Below are positions 7,791 to 13,855 of a DNA stretch of 13,855 bases, one piece after another. A program made the position numbers and the translations under genes. The notes beneath the pieces are model-generated. The model made no database searches, had not been told where the DNA came from, and saw only the letters and a program-made list of their open reading frames with translations. The stretch spans positions 1 to 13,855 of the forward strand of contig JBEAQS010000099.1 of assembly GCA_041163765.1 (NCBI GenBank). The letters run 5' to 3'. Each line of letters starts with the position of its first letter. Positions within the stretch are counted from its first letter, which is position 1. Source of the DNA: MAG-120531 sp041163765. GTDB lineage: Bacteria > Bacteroidota > Bacteroidia > Flavobacteriales > Flavobacteriaceae.

Positions 7791-7846
7791 AATCCAGGTC
7801 CTGATGGAACAGGAAAAATATAAAATATGTTAAAATTTACTACTAT

Positions 7847-7870
7847 GTATTGCATAATACCTTTTAAAAG
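7847..7870. promoter_or_regulatory. Candidate operator dyads in the padR promoter
   Basis: GTATT-GCAT-AATAC (7847-7860) is a 5-4-5 inverted repeat. It is followed at once by the perfect 10-base palindrome CTTTTAAAAG (7861-7870). The first overlaps the -33 element and the second fills the spacer before the -7 element. PadR proteins commonly repress their own operon, so this is a plausible binding site. That link is inferred from position only. Confidence 0.4.
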
Positions 7871-7881
7871 ATATATATTTG
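7849..7881 (+). promoter_or_regulatory. Bacteroidota-type promoter of padR-pspC
   Basis: A perfect -7 element TATATTTG lies at 7874-7881. An ATTG at 7849-7852, one mismatch from the -33 consensus TTTG, stands 21 bases upstream. The padR ATG at 7905 is 23 bases after the -7 element. This matches the TTTG/TAnnTTTG pattern known for Bacteroidota sigma factors. Confidence 0.55.
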
Positions 7882-7904
7882 CATCAACAAGTAATATATA
7901 GATC

Positions 7905-8231
7905 ATGAATATTGAAAACACCAAAGCCCAGATGCGGAAAGGCGTTCTTGAGTACTGTATCTTATCGGTACTCAACAACAAAGACCTCTATGCCTCTGAG
8001 ATCTTGGAACACCTAAAGCAAGCCAAACTGCTAGTGGTTGAAGGCACTCTTTACCCCCTGCTGACCCGGTTAAAAAACGCAGAGTTGCTTCAGTACAGAT
8101 GGGAAGAATCCACTGGAGGACCACCGAGAAAGTACTACACCTTAACAGATCTAGGCAAAAAATTCCTAGCTGAACTAGACCAAACCTGGAATGAATTAAA
8201 TCAAGCCGTGCAACAAGTCACGCAACAATAG
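7905..8231 (+). CDS. PadR-family transcriptional regulator
   Basis: This short PadR repressor has 108 residues: an N-terminal winged helix plus one C-terminal dimerisation helix. The start MNIENTKAQMRKGVLEYCIL, the recognition region VVEGTLYPLLTRLKNAELL and the wing GPPRKYYTLTDLGKKFL are classic for the family. Residues after about 88 form a charged helix (ELDQTWNELNQAVQQV). PadR proteins of this small class are usually cytoplasmic dimers that repress neighbouring membrane or stress genes, often in response to a small ligand; the ligand cannot be told here. The gap to the PspC-domain gene is only 2 bases, so the two form one operon. That pairing is common in Bacteroidota. A good promoter with palindromes lies just upstream, suggesting autoregulation. 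Confidence 0.9.
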   Translation: MNIENTKAQMRKGVLEYCILSVLNNKDLYASEILEHLKQAKLLVVEGTLYPLLTRLKNAELLQYRWEESTGGPPRKYYTLTDLGKKFLAELDQTWNELNQAVQQVTQQ

Positions 8232-8233
8232 CC

Positions 8234-9841
8234 ATGAACAAAACCATCAACATCAATTTAGGCGGCCTTGTGTTTTATATCGACGAGGATGCTTATCAGC
8301 AGCTAAAAAACTATTTAGGGGCCATTGAGCGTTCGCTGAGCAGCTCTGAAGGCAAGGAAGAAATCATTGCCGATATAGAATCGCGCATCGCTGAATTATT
8401 CAACGAAAAATTAAAAGACAACAAACAGGTGATCAACCAACAAGACGTGCTTAGCGTGATCCAGGTGATGGGAGAACCCGAAGACTATCGCGTTGATGAA
8501 GAGGTATTTGGCGGTGATGAAAAACAGTCCAAATCCAACGCTTCAAGTCGAAAACTGTACCGGGATACCGACAACAAAATGCTGGCAGGTGTCAGTGCTG
8601 GATTAGGTCATTATTTGGGCATCAACAAGAACTGGATCAGGCTTTTATTCTTGGCACTCTCCGGTAGTGGTGGTTTTGGACTCTTGCTTTATGCTATCCT
8701 CTGGATCGGTATGCCTGAGGCCAAAACTACAGCGCAAAAACTAGAAATGAAAGGAGAGCCCATCAATTTGGATACCATTGAAAAAAAAGTAAAAGAAGGG
8801 TATCAATCGGTTAAAAAAAATGTGGAAGAAGTTGACTTAAACGAGGTGGGGCAAAAGATCAAAAATGAAGGCAAGTCCCTTGGAGATGCTCTATCTACTT
8901 TTATCACTGAATTCTTTGGGGTCATCACCACCATTGTTAAGGGTTTTTTTCAAATCCTAGGTAAATTGATCGGTCTGGTGTTGATCACTGTGGGAAGTGG
9001 CGTACTGATCGCTTTATTGATTGTTTTCCTGTTTATGGGTATGATTGATGTACACCTCGCTAAAGACTGGGGATTCATTTATCAAGGATTTTCAGATTAC
9101 CCCGAATGGTTGATGCACTTGCTGCTCTTTATTGCAGTGGGCATCCCCTTCTTTTCCCTACTGTTGGTCGGCTTGCAAATGGTATTCAATCAGATGAGCA
9201 AATTGCACACCGGGGTTAAGGTCGGACTTTTTGCCCTTTGGTTATTGAGTGTTGTTGGTCTAATTGGCCTGGGTGTTACCCAACTAAATTCTGACGTGGT
9301 CGGCACCCAACACCTGGAAGAGAAAAACATGTTGTTTGAAGCGACTACTGACACCTTGACCCTTGACTTTAAACGGGACAGCAAATTAGACATGCTGTGG
9401 GAAGATGCCTATTGGCAGGATCAGCGCACGTTGACTCCAGGGTATGACGAACAGGGAAATGAAATACTGGCTTCTAAAAAAATAAACCTGAGTCTTGGGT
9501 TGTCAGATACAGATCAGATCCGGGTTGCAGTCGCCAAAAAAGCCAGAGGACTTAGATACAACAGCGCTTTAGATCGCGCTAAAGCAGTGGACTATGAATG
9601 GTCGCTAAACCAGGACTCCCTAGTACTGTCTGACTACTTTACCACTCCATCGCGTTGGAAAAATAAAGGCCAATCAGTGAAGATTGGCCTAGAGCTACCC
9701 AAAGGAACTTTGGTGAAAATGAGTGAGCGCAGTGCCGAAGGCTTGGAACACTTCTGGCAACTCACCGGTGATCGCCGACAAAACACCCACCTCTGGGTGG
9801 TTGAGGATCAAGATCAATTGCGCTGTTTGGACTGTGAATAA
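8234..9841 (+). CDS. PspC-domain membrane protein
   Basis: This 535-residue membrane protein is an envelope stress-type factor. The N-terminus (about 1-95) is a soluble acidic region (INLGGLVFYIDEDAYQQLKNYL, EEIIADIESRIAELF) seen ahead of PspC in Bacteroidota. The PspC domain covers about 105-163 (RKLYRDTDNKMLAGVSAGLGHYLGI) and ends in a membrane segment at about 135-159. Further hydrophobic segments lie at about 225-270, 293-318 and 327-349. The last 185 residues (about 350-535) form a predicted beta-rich soluble domain ending LRCLDCE, with a CxxC at the C-terminus. In enterobacteria PspC takes part in the phage-shock response to membrane damage; a similar role here is inferred, not shown. 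It lies 2 bases downstream of the PadR gene and should be co-regulated. Its stop is 4 bases from the convergent trxB stop. Confidence 0.87.
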   Translation: MNKTININLGGLVFYIDEDAYQQLKNYLGAIERSLSSSEGKEEIIADIESRIAELFNEKLKDNKQVINQQDVLSVIQVMGEPEDYRVDEEVFGGDEKQSKSNASSRKLYRDTDNKMLAGVSAGLGHYLGINKNWIRLLFLALSGSGGFGLLLYAILWIGMPEAKTTAQKLEMKGEPINLDTIEKKVKEGYQSVKKNVEEVDLNEVGQKIKNEGKSLGDALSTFITEFFGVITTIVKGFFQILGKLIGLVLITVGSGVLIALLIVFLFMGMIDVHLAKDWGFIYQGFSDYPEWLMHLLLFIAVGIPFFSLLLVGLQMVFNQMSKLHTGVKVGLFALWLLSVVGLIGLGVTQLNSDVVGTQHLEEKNMLFEATTDTLTLDFKRDSKLDMLWEDAYWQDQRTLTPGYDEQGNEILASKKINLSLGLSDTDQIRVAVAKKARGLRYNSALDRAKAVDYEWSLNQDSLVLSDYFTTPSRWKNKGQSVKIGLELPKGTLVKMSERSAEGLEHFWQLTGDRRQNTHLWVVEDQDQLRCLDCE

Positions 9842-9845
9842 AGCA

Positions 9846-10793
9846 CTACTCTAAAGTAGCCAAATAGCGCTCAGCGTCGAGCGCCGCCATACATCCAGTA
9901 CCGGCAGCTGTAATGGCTTGTCGGTACTCTTTGTCTTGGACATCCCCAGCGGCAAATACACCAGGTTTATTGGTTTTGGTGGATTTTCCATGGGTGATCA
10001 AATAACCCGTCTCGTCCATCTCCAATTGACCTTTGAATATATCGGTATTGGGTTTATGACCGATGGCTACAAATAATCCGGTCACCGAAATCACTTCCTC
10101 CTGACCTGTTTGGTTGTTGACGATTCTCAATCCCTCAACGACCTGTTCTCCCAACACCTCAGCCACTTCTGTGTTATATCTAATCTCTATGTTGGGAAGA
10201 TTTTTCACCCTGTGTTGCATAGCTTTTGAAGCACGCATCTCTTCTTTGCGCACGAGCATGGTCACTTTTTTACAGATATTGGCCAAATAAGAGGCTTCTT
10301 CAGCTGCGGTATCACCGGCACCCACAATGGCTACTTCCTGTCCTTTATAGAAAAAACCGTCACAAACTGCGCAGGCAGAAACACCCCCTCCTTTAAGTCT
10401 TTCTTCACTGGGTAATCCAAGATACTTAGCCGTAGCTCCCGTCGAAATAATGATTGTTTTTGCTTCGATGTGTTTTTGGCCATCCACCACTACCCGATGC
10501 ATTCCTCCAGCCTTTTCGGCAAAAACCACCTCAGTGACCATACCGATACGCACCTCTGTACCAAATCTCTCTGCTTGTTGCTGTAACTGAACCATCATGG
10601 TTGGTCCATCTACCCCATCGGGGTATCCAGGGAAATTATCCACCTCTGTCGTTGTGGTCAATTGACCGCCAGGTTCCATACCCGTGTACACTACCGGTTT
10701 CATATCTGCTCTAGCCGCATAAATAGCCGCGGTGTATCCTGCTGGTCCTGAACCAATAATCAATGTGGTTAATTGCTCTACTTCTTGTGACAT
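9846..10793 (-). CDS. trxB: Thioredoxin-disulfide reductase
   Basis: This NADPH-dependent flavoprotein of 315 residues reduces thioredoxin in the cytoplasm. The FAD-binding motif GSGPAG is at 14-19. The redox-active pair is C141-A-V-C144 followed by DG. The NADPH-binding motif GAGDTA is at 158-163, the phosphate-contact region VRKEEMRASK at 181-190, and the second FAD motif AAGDVQDKEYRQA at 281-293. Length and motif order match standard low-molecular-weight TrxB, so it should be active. It is separated from the upstream SQR gene on the same strand by a strong terminator and has its own candidate -7 element. Its 3' end converges on the PspC gene with only 4 bases between. No thioredoxin gene is in the window. 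Confidence 0.96.
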   Translation of the reverse strand: MSQEVEQLTTLIIGSGPAGYTAAIYAARADMKPVVYTGMEPGGQLTTTTEVDNFPGYPDGVDGPTMMVQLQQQAERFGTEVRIGMVTEVVFAEKAGGMHRVVVDGQKHIEAKTIIISTGATAKYLGLPSEERLKGGGVSACAVCDGFFYKGQEVAIVGAGDTAAEEASYLANICKKVTMLVRKEEMRASKAMQHRVKNLPNIEIRYNTEVAEVLGEQVVEGLRIVNNQTGQEEVISVTGLFVAIGHKPNTDIFKGQLEMDETGYLITHGKSTKTNKPGVFAAGDVQDKEYRQAITAAGTGCMAALDAERYLATLE

Positions 10794-10813
10794 ATATTAA
10801 AAATTTTAAACAA

Positions 10814-10821
10814 CAAACTTA
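10814..10821 (-). promoter_or_regulatory. Candidate -7 element for trxB
   Basis: On the minus strand the sequence reads TAAGTTTG, a perfect match to TAnnTTTG, about 20 bases upstream of the trxB ATG. I see no convincing -33 TTTG at the expected distance, so it is only a candidate. Confidence 0.4.
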
Positions 10822-10878
10822 CCTAATCTACCCACTGTCTTTGGGCTTAGTTATCAAAAGTTATTCGCAATCAAACAA

Positions 10879-10906
10879 AAAAAATAAGCCCGAAGGCTTA
10901 TTTTTT
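10879..10906 (-). terminator. Intrinsic terminator after the SQR gene
   Basis: A perfect 12-bp stem AAAAAATAAGCC (10879-10890) and GGCTTATTTTTT (10895-10906) has a 4-base loop CGAA. On the minus strand the T run comes last, 2 bases after the SQR stop codon. It insulates trxB from SQR transcription. The symmetric A/T arms would also allow function in the other direction. Confidence 0.88.
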
Positions 10907-10908
10907 GG

Positions 10909-12165
10909 CTATACTTTTTCGCCCTTCATCATTTTCTGCCAATACAAATACGGCAACATATATTTCTTGAGCATCCATAACCTCCAATGTTCTTTAGCGG
11001 AGTTAAATACCAACATCTGCTTGAGTTGAGGATCTGGCGTGAAATTGTTTTGATAATCAAACTCTGCCAAAACCATTTTTCCGTACCCTGTGACCAGAGG
11101 ACATGAGGAATACCCATTATACGTAGTATTCAACACGGTTTCCTGTTTGATTAAACGCGTAATATTATCGACCACAATAGGAACTTGTTTTCTAATAGCT
11201 GCGCCCGTCTTGGCAGTAGGCAAAGCAGCAACATCACCCAAACCAAAAATATTGGCGTATTTATTGTGCTGCATACTATTGATATTGACATCCAACCAAC
11301 CTGCCGCATTCACCAAATCAGAGGACTTAACAAATGCAGGGGCTGTCTGGGGAGGAGCCGTATGAATAAAATCAAAAGGTATAGCCAACAAATCACCCTC
11401 CATATAACTGCCAGGAGTTTGCGTAGTAAATGCTGATTTTTGGGATTCATCCCCCAAAAACTGGAAATAAGCCACCTTTTTAGCTGAGTCAATTTTTACA
11501 GGATTGTGCAGTGGTTTAAAATCGACTTTATATCTTTTGATCACTTGCATCAACGTTTCCTTGACTACCTGAACACCAAAGATTACAGAACCTGGAGTGG
11601 CAAAAATCACATGGCTCTTAGAAGCCAACCCGTGTTTTCTCAGATAATCAGCCGCTAAATACATGATTTTCTGTGGGGCGCCACCGCATTTAATAGGGGT
11701 GTTGGGTTGAGTAAATAAAGCTGTACCCCCTTTGAAGTTTTTTAATTGCTGCCAAACGTGATTGGGATCAGTGTAATTACTGCAAACAACCCCGCTATCC
11801 ATAGCTTCTTTAAGTCCTTCAATCATCTCTGGAGCCATCACTAGACCAGGCGCAACCACCAGATAATCATAAGAAATGGATCCGGAATTTTCCGTGGTGA
11901 TCCTGTTTTGATCCGCTTGAAAACTGATTACTTTATCTTTAATCCAATGAGCATTGGTAGGGATTAAACCCTTCATGGGTTTAGCTGTTTTGGCAAAATT
12001 ATATGTGCCCGCACCTACAAGCGTCCAGGCTGGTTGATAGTAATGAGTATCCGCAGGCTCAACAATACCCACATCTAAAGAAGGATCTTTTTTCAGCAAC
12101 TGTGCCGCGGTCATGATCCCAGCTGTTCCGCCTCCGATCACTAAAATTTGGTGGTGTGTCTTCAT
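10909..12165 (-). CDS. sqr: Sulfide:quinone oxidoreductase, mitochondrial-like (type II) form
   Basis: This membrane-peripheral flavoprotein of 418 residues oxidises sulfide and passes electrons to the quinone pool. The FAD motif VIGGGTAG is at 9-16. The stretches NTPIKCGGAPQKIMYL (Cys160) and YNGYSSCPLVTGYGKMVLAEFDY (Cys355) match the two catalytic cysteine regions of mitochondrial-type SQR. A third cysteine, C128 (GVVCSNYT), stands exactly 32 residues before C160, the spacing of the three-cysteine bacterial enzymes. The second FAD region is GLGDVAALPTAKTGAA at 308-323. The C-terminal stretch LKKYMLPYLYWQKMMKG is amphipathic and fits the membrane anchor of the family. No persulfide dioxygenase or rhodanese gene is adjacent, so the fate of the persulfide is not shown here. 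The gene is single, ends in a terminator, and has only a weak promoter candidate upstream. Confidence 0.88.
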   Translation of the reverse strand: MKTHHQILVIGGGTAGIMTAAQLLKKDPSLDVGIVEPADTHYYQPAWTLVGAGTYNFAKTAKPMKGLIPTNAHWIKDKVISFQADQNRITTENSGSISYDYLVVAPGLVMAPEMIEGLKEAMDSGVVCSNYTDPNHVWQQLKNFKGGTALFTQPNTPIKCGGAPQKIMYLAADYLRKHGLASKSHVIFATPGSVIFGVQVVKETLMQVIKRYKVDFKPLHNPVKIDSAKKVAYFQFLGDESQKSAFTTQTPGSYMEGDLLAIPFDFIHTAPPQTAPAFVKSSDLVNAAGWLDVNINSMQHNKYANIFGLGDVAALPTAKTGAAIRKQVPIVVDNITRLIKQETVLNTTYNGYSSCPLVTGYGKMVLAEFDYQNNFTPDPQLKQMLVFNSAKEHWRLWMLKKYMLPYLYWQKMMKGEKV

Positions 12166-12187
12166 AAAGGATGGTTTTTATTCCAAC

Positions 12188-12195
12188 TAAATATA
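12188..12195 (-). promoter_or_regulatory. Weak -7-like element upstream of the SQR gene
   Basis: The minus strand reads TATATTTA, one mismatch from TAnnTTTG, about 22 bases before the SQR start. No -33 TTTG is found at a fitting distance. The region 12166-12320 is AT-rich with no open gene. Confidence 0.28.
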
Positions 12196-12281
12196 ACTCA
12201 TTTCACTCTATCTGTAGGCTACCTAAGTTACTTTAGATCTAATTTTTATTAAAAAACCCGGTATATGGTTTGAGTTGTTTC

Positions 12282-12295
12282 ATCAAATGTTTGAT
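12282..12295. repeat. Short inverted repeat upstream of the SQR gene
   Basis: ATCAAA-TG-TTTGAT is a 6-bp perfect inverted repeat with a 2-base centre, about 120 bases upstream of the SQR start. It could be a regulator site, but short AT-rich dyads arise often by chance. Confidence 0.3.
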
Positions 12296-12312
12296 TCATA
12301 AAACAAGGAAAA

Positions 12313-12344
12313 TAAAAAAAGCCAAGCTGATGCTTGGCTTTTTT
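12313..12344 (-). terminator. Intrinsic terminator of tRNA-Pro
   Basis: The stem GCCAAGC (12321-12327) and GCTTGGC (12332-12338) has a 4-base loop TGAT and is flanked by A and T runs that extend the pairing. On the minus strand it begins directly after the encoded CCA and ends in seven or more T residues. It is symmetric and could stop transcription in both directions. Confidence 0.85.
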
Positions 12345-12421
12345 TGGTCGGGATGACAGGATTTGAACCTGCGACCACACGCCCCCCAGACGTGTACGCT
12401 ACCGGACTGCGCTACATCCCG
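12345..12421 (-). tRNA. tRNA-Pro (anticodon GGG), CCA encoded
   Basis: The minus strand folds as a standard cloverleaf of 77 bases including CCA. The acceptor stem is CGGGATG/CATCCCG with discriminator A. The D stem is GCGC/GCGT with loop AGTCCGGTA. The anticodon stem is CACGT/GCGTG, with loop CTGGGGG giving anticodon GGG for proline codons CCC and CCU. The variable region is TGGTC, and the T arm is GCAGG-TTCAAAT-CCTGT. The 3' CCA is encoded at 12345-12347. The gene stands alone with its own promoter and terminator. Confidence 0.95.
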
Positions 12422-12438
12422 ATGTACTTAAAGTGGGG

Positions 12439-12469
12439 CAAAAATACTACTTTTTTTAAGTGAACCAAG
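12439..12469 (-). promoter_or_regulatory. Promoter of tRNA-Pro
   Basis: On the minus strand, TATTTTTG (12439-12446) is a perfect -7 TAnnTTTG element. CTTG (12466-12469) is a one-mismatch -33 element with a 19-base spacer. The tRNA 5' end is 18 bases after the -7 element. This is the clearest promoter in the window. Confidence 0.6.
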
Positions 12470-12546
12470 GAATATCTACCACAATTAAGGATCATAGATC
12501 GACCAAGAAAAAAGAATTGTACTTTAGGGTTTTGCATGAGAATCCT

Positions 12547-13855
12547 ATGGAACAAGAAAAACGATTAGCGCTATTCAACGGACTAAAACAGGCTCAATAC
12601 CAAGTCGGAGCGTACAGTTACACTAAGCGAATAAAGCTATTAAAACAACTAAAAACCGCATTGGCCAATACGTATAGAACGCGTATTCATCAAGCGTTAC
12701 AGGATGATTTTGGCAAGCCAAGCACTGAGGTTGATCTCACCGAACTATACCCAGTCATCGGTGAAATTGACCAAGCATGCCATCAACTTAAAAAGTGGAT
12801 GTCACCTACCCGAGTGCATACACCCATTTCTATTTGGGGGTCAACTTCTTATTACATCCACGAACCAAAAGGGGTCTGTTTGATCATGTCTCCATGGAAT
12901 TACCCAGTCAATCTAGTCTTTAGCCCATTGGTCAGTGCTGTAGCTGCAGGAAATACTGTACTGGTAAAGCCCTCAGAACACGCGCCGAAAACCAGTGCCC
13001 TTGTCGCCGAAATTATCGAGTCTATTTGGCCTGAAAATCACGTAGCGGTAGTCCAAGGGGGCATCGAAGTGGCCTCTAGCTTACTGGAACTCCCCTGGAA
13101 CCATATCCACTTTACCGGCGCTCCGAGTATAGGAAAAATTGTCATGGCAGCTGCCTCAAAACACTTGAGTTCGGTCACCCTGGAACTCGGCGGTCAATCA
13201 CCTTTGATTATTGATCAAACCGCTGATGTAGCCGATGGCGCACAAAAACTGGCCTGGAGTAAGTGGATCAATGCGGGACAAACCTGTATCGCTCCAAATC
13301 ATGTATGGGTTCATCGTTCAAAATACAGCGAGTTGATGGAGGCCTTAAAAGATCAGATTAACTGCTATTACCAAAACACCACACAGAGAGGTGATAGCTA
13401 TTGCCAAATCATAAATCAGAAGCACTACGATCGTTTATCACTGGCGTTAAACGAAACTGTATCTGGTGGTGGAAAAATCGTTTTAGGGGGAACAACCATA
13501 GCTGAGGATCGGTATATTGCTCCTACGGTAGTGGTCGACTTACCCCAGGACAGTAGCTTGATGAAAGAGGAAATATTTGGCCCTATTCTACCGGTACTCG
13601 TATTTGATGACCTACAGGAAGTGATTGAAGACCTGAAGACCAAAGAAAAACCATTGGCCTTGTACTTCTTTTCCAAAAACAAAAAGAACATCGATCAACT
13701 ACTCAAGCACACACGGGCCGGAAGTACGTGTATCAACCACGCTGTGGTTCAATACGCCAATGGTCACTTGCCTTTTGGAGGCAGCAACAACAGCGGTTTA
13801 GGTAAAAGTCATGGTGTTTTTGGATTCCAAGAATTTTCCAACCAAAGATCTGTGG
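12547..13855 (+). CDS. Aldehyde dehydrogenase, class 3-like, 3' end cut by window edge
   Basis: The frame is open from the ATG at 12547 to the last base (436 codons) with no stop, so the C-terminal tail lies outside. ALDH motifs are clear: MSPWNYPVNL with Asn118, VLVKPSEHAPKTS, HFTGAPSIGK, LELGGQSP with the general base Glu213, and NAGQTCIAPN with the nucleophile Cys247. EEIFGPILPV (341-350) and LPFGGSNNSGLGKSHG near the end complete the set. The Glu-Cys spacing of 34 and the low residue numbers, with no long N-terminal extension, point to the ALDH3/fatty aldehyde type. It oxidises aldehydes to acids with NAD(P)+; the substrate cannot be told. The usual Lys after LELGG is Gln217. The gene diverges from tRNA-Pro, and a weak -7-like TACTTTAG (12520-12527) lies 20 bases upstream. 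Perhaps 20 residues are missing. Confidence 0.9.
   Translation, partial: MEQEKRLALFNGLKQAQYQVGAYSYTKRIKLLKQLKTALANTYRTRIHQALQDDFGKPSTEVDLTELYPVIGEIDQACHQLKKWMSPTRVHTPISIWGSTSYYIHEPKGVCLIMSPWNYPVNLVFSPLVSAVAAGNTVLVKPSEHAPKTSALVAEIIESIWPENHVAVVQGGIEVASSLLELPWNHIHFTGAPSIGKIVMAAASKHLSSVTLELGGQSPLIIDQTADVADGAQKLAWSKWINAGQTCIAPNHVWVHRSKYSELMEALKDQINCYYQNTTQRGDSYCQIINQKHYDRLSLALNETVSGGGKIVLGGTTIAEDRYIAPTVVVDLPQDSSLMKEEIFGPILPVLVFDDLQEVIEDLKTKEKPLALYFFSKNKKNIDQLLKHTRAGSTCINHAVVQYANGHLPFGGSNNSGLGKSHGVFGFQEFSNQRSV

Noticed and set aside
9846..9859. Hairpin CTACT-CTAA-AGTAG at the PspC/trxB junction as a terminator
   Set aside because: The stem has only 5 pairs, is AT-rich and has no T tract; it also overlaps the end of trxB.
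10763..11029. 88-residue frame spanning the trxB-SQR gap on the plus strand
   Set aside because: It reads through the terminator hairpin and the 3' end of SQR antisense; the low-complexity translation shows no family signal.
12536..12546. Upstream ATG at 12536 as the aldehyde dehydrogenase start
   Set aside because: It is out of frame with the aldehyde dehydrogenase; the ATG at 12547 is in frame and gives family-typical residue numbering.
13425..13691. 88-residue frame on the minus strand near the right edge
   Set aside because: It is antisense to the aldehyde dehydrogenase, whose motifs run through this stretch.
1..13855. CRISPR arrays, insertion sequences, phage or plasmid functions
   Set aside because: I saw no spaced direct repeats, transposase, integrase or replication gene, and tRNA-Pro shows no attachment-site duplication inside the window.

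Overview
The window looks like chromosomal DNA of a member of the Bacteroidota. Several candidate promoters carry the phylum's -7 element (TAnnTTTG). Genes generally lack a visible Shine-Dalgarno sequence. The gene families also fit the phylum: a LETM1-related protein, a PadR/PspC pair, a lipoprotein Cu/Zn superoxide dismutase and a DUF4442/AIM24 pair. I see no plasmid, phage, IS or CRISPR signature, and I would not name a genus.

Layout. 1-2343 (+): the 3' part of a large Asp-box (BNR) repeat protein, then a lipoprotein Cu/Zn superoxide dismutase ending in a strong intrinsic terminator. 2348-6516 (+): four tightly packed genes, namely a LETM1-related protein, pseudouridine synthase RluF, the peroxide sensor OxyR and a PBP4-type D-Ala-D-Ala carboxypeptidase lipoprotein. 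The last three are joined by 4-base ATGA overlaps. 6517-7790 (-): an AIM24/TIGR00266 protein and a DUF4442 hotdog-like protein, also overlapping by ATGA. 7791-7904: a divergent promoter region. 7905-9841 (+): a PadR repressor and a large PspC-domain membrane protein. 9846-10793 (-): thioredoxin reductase. 10909-12165 (-): a sulfide:quinone oxidoreductase. 12345-12421 (-): tRNA-Pro(GGG) with its own promoter and terminator. 12547-end (+): a class 3-like aldehyde dehydrogenase cut by the right edge; it has no stop inside the window.

How it fits together. There is a loose redox theme: SodC removes superoxide, OxyR has the C199/C208 peroxide switch, TrxB supplies thiol reducing power, SQR oxidises sulfide into the quinone pool, and the aldehyde dehydrogenase detoxifies aldehydes. 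They lie in several transcription units, so a shared regulon is only a hypothesis. PadR/PspC and PBP4 concern the cell envelope.

Novelty. I find no clearly new system; most of the window is ordinary conserved gene content. The points most worth a second look are the two strong hairpins packed around the start of the LETM1-related gene, the RluF-OxyR-PBP4 coupling, the palindromes lying in the PadR promoter, and the extra cysteines in SodC and in the PspC protein.
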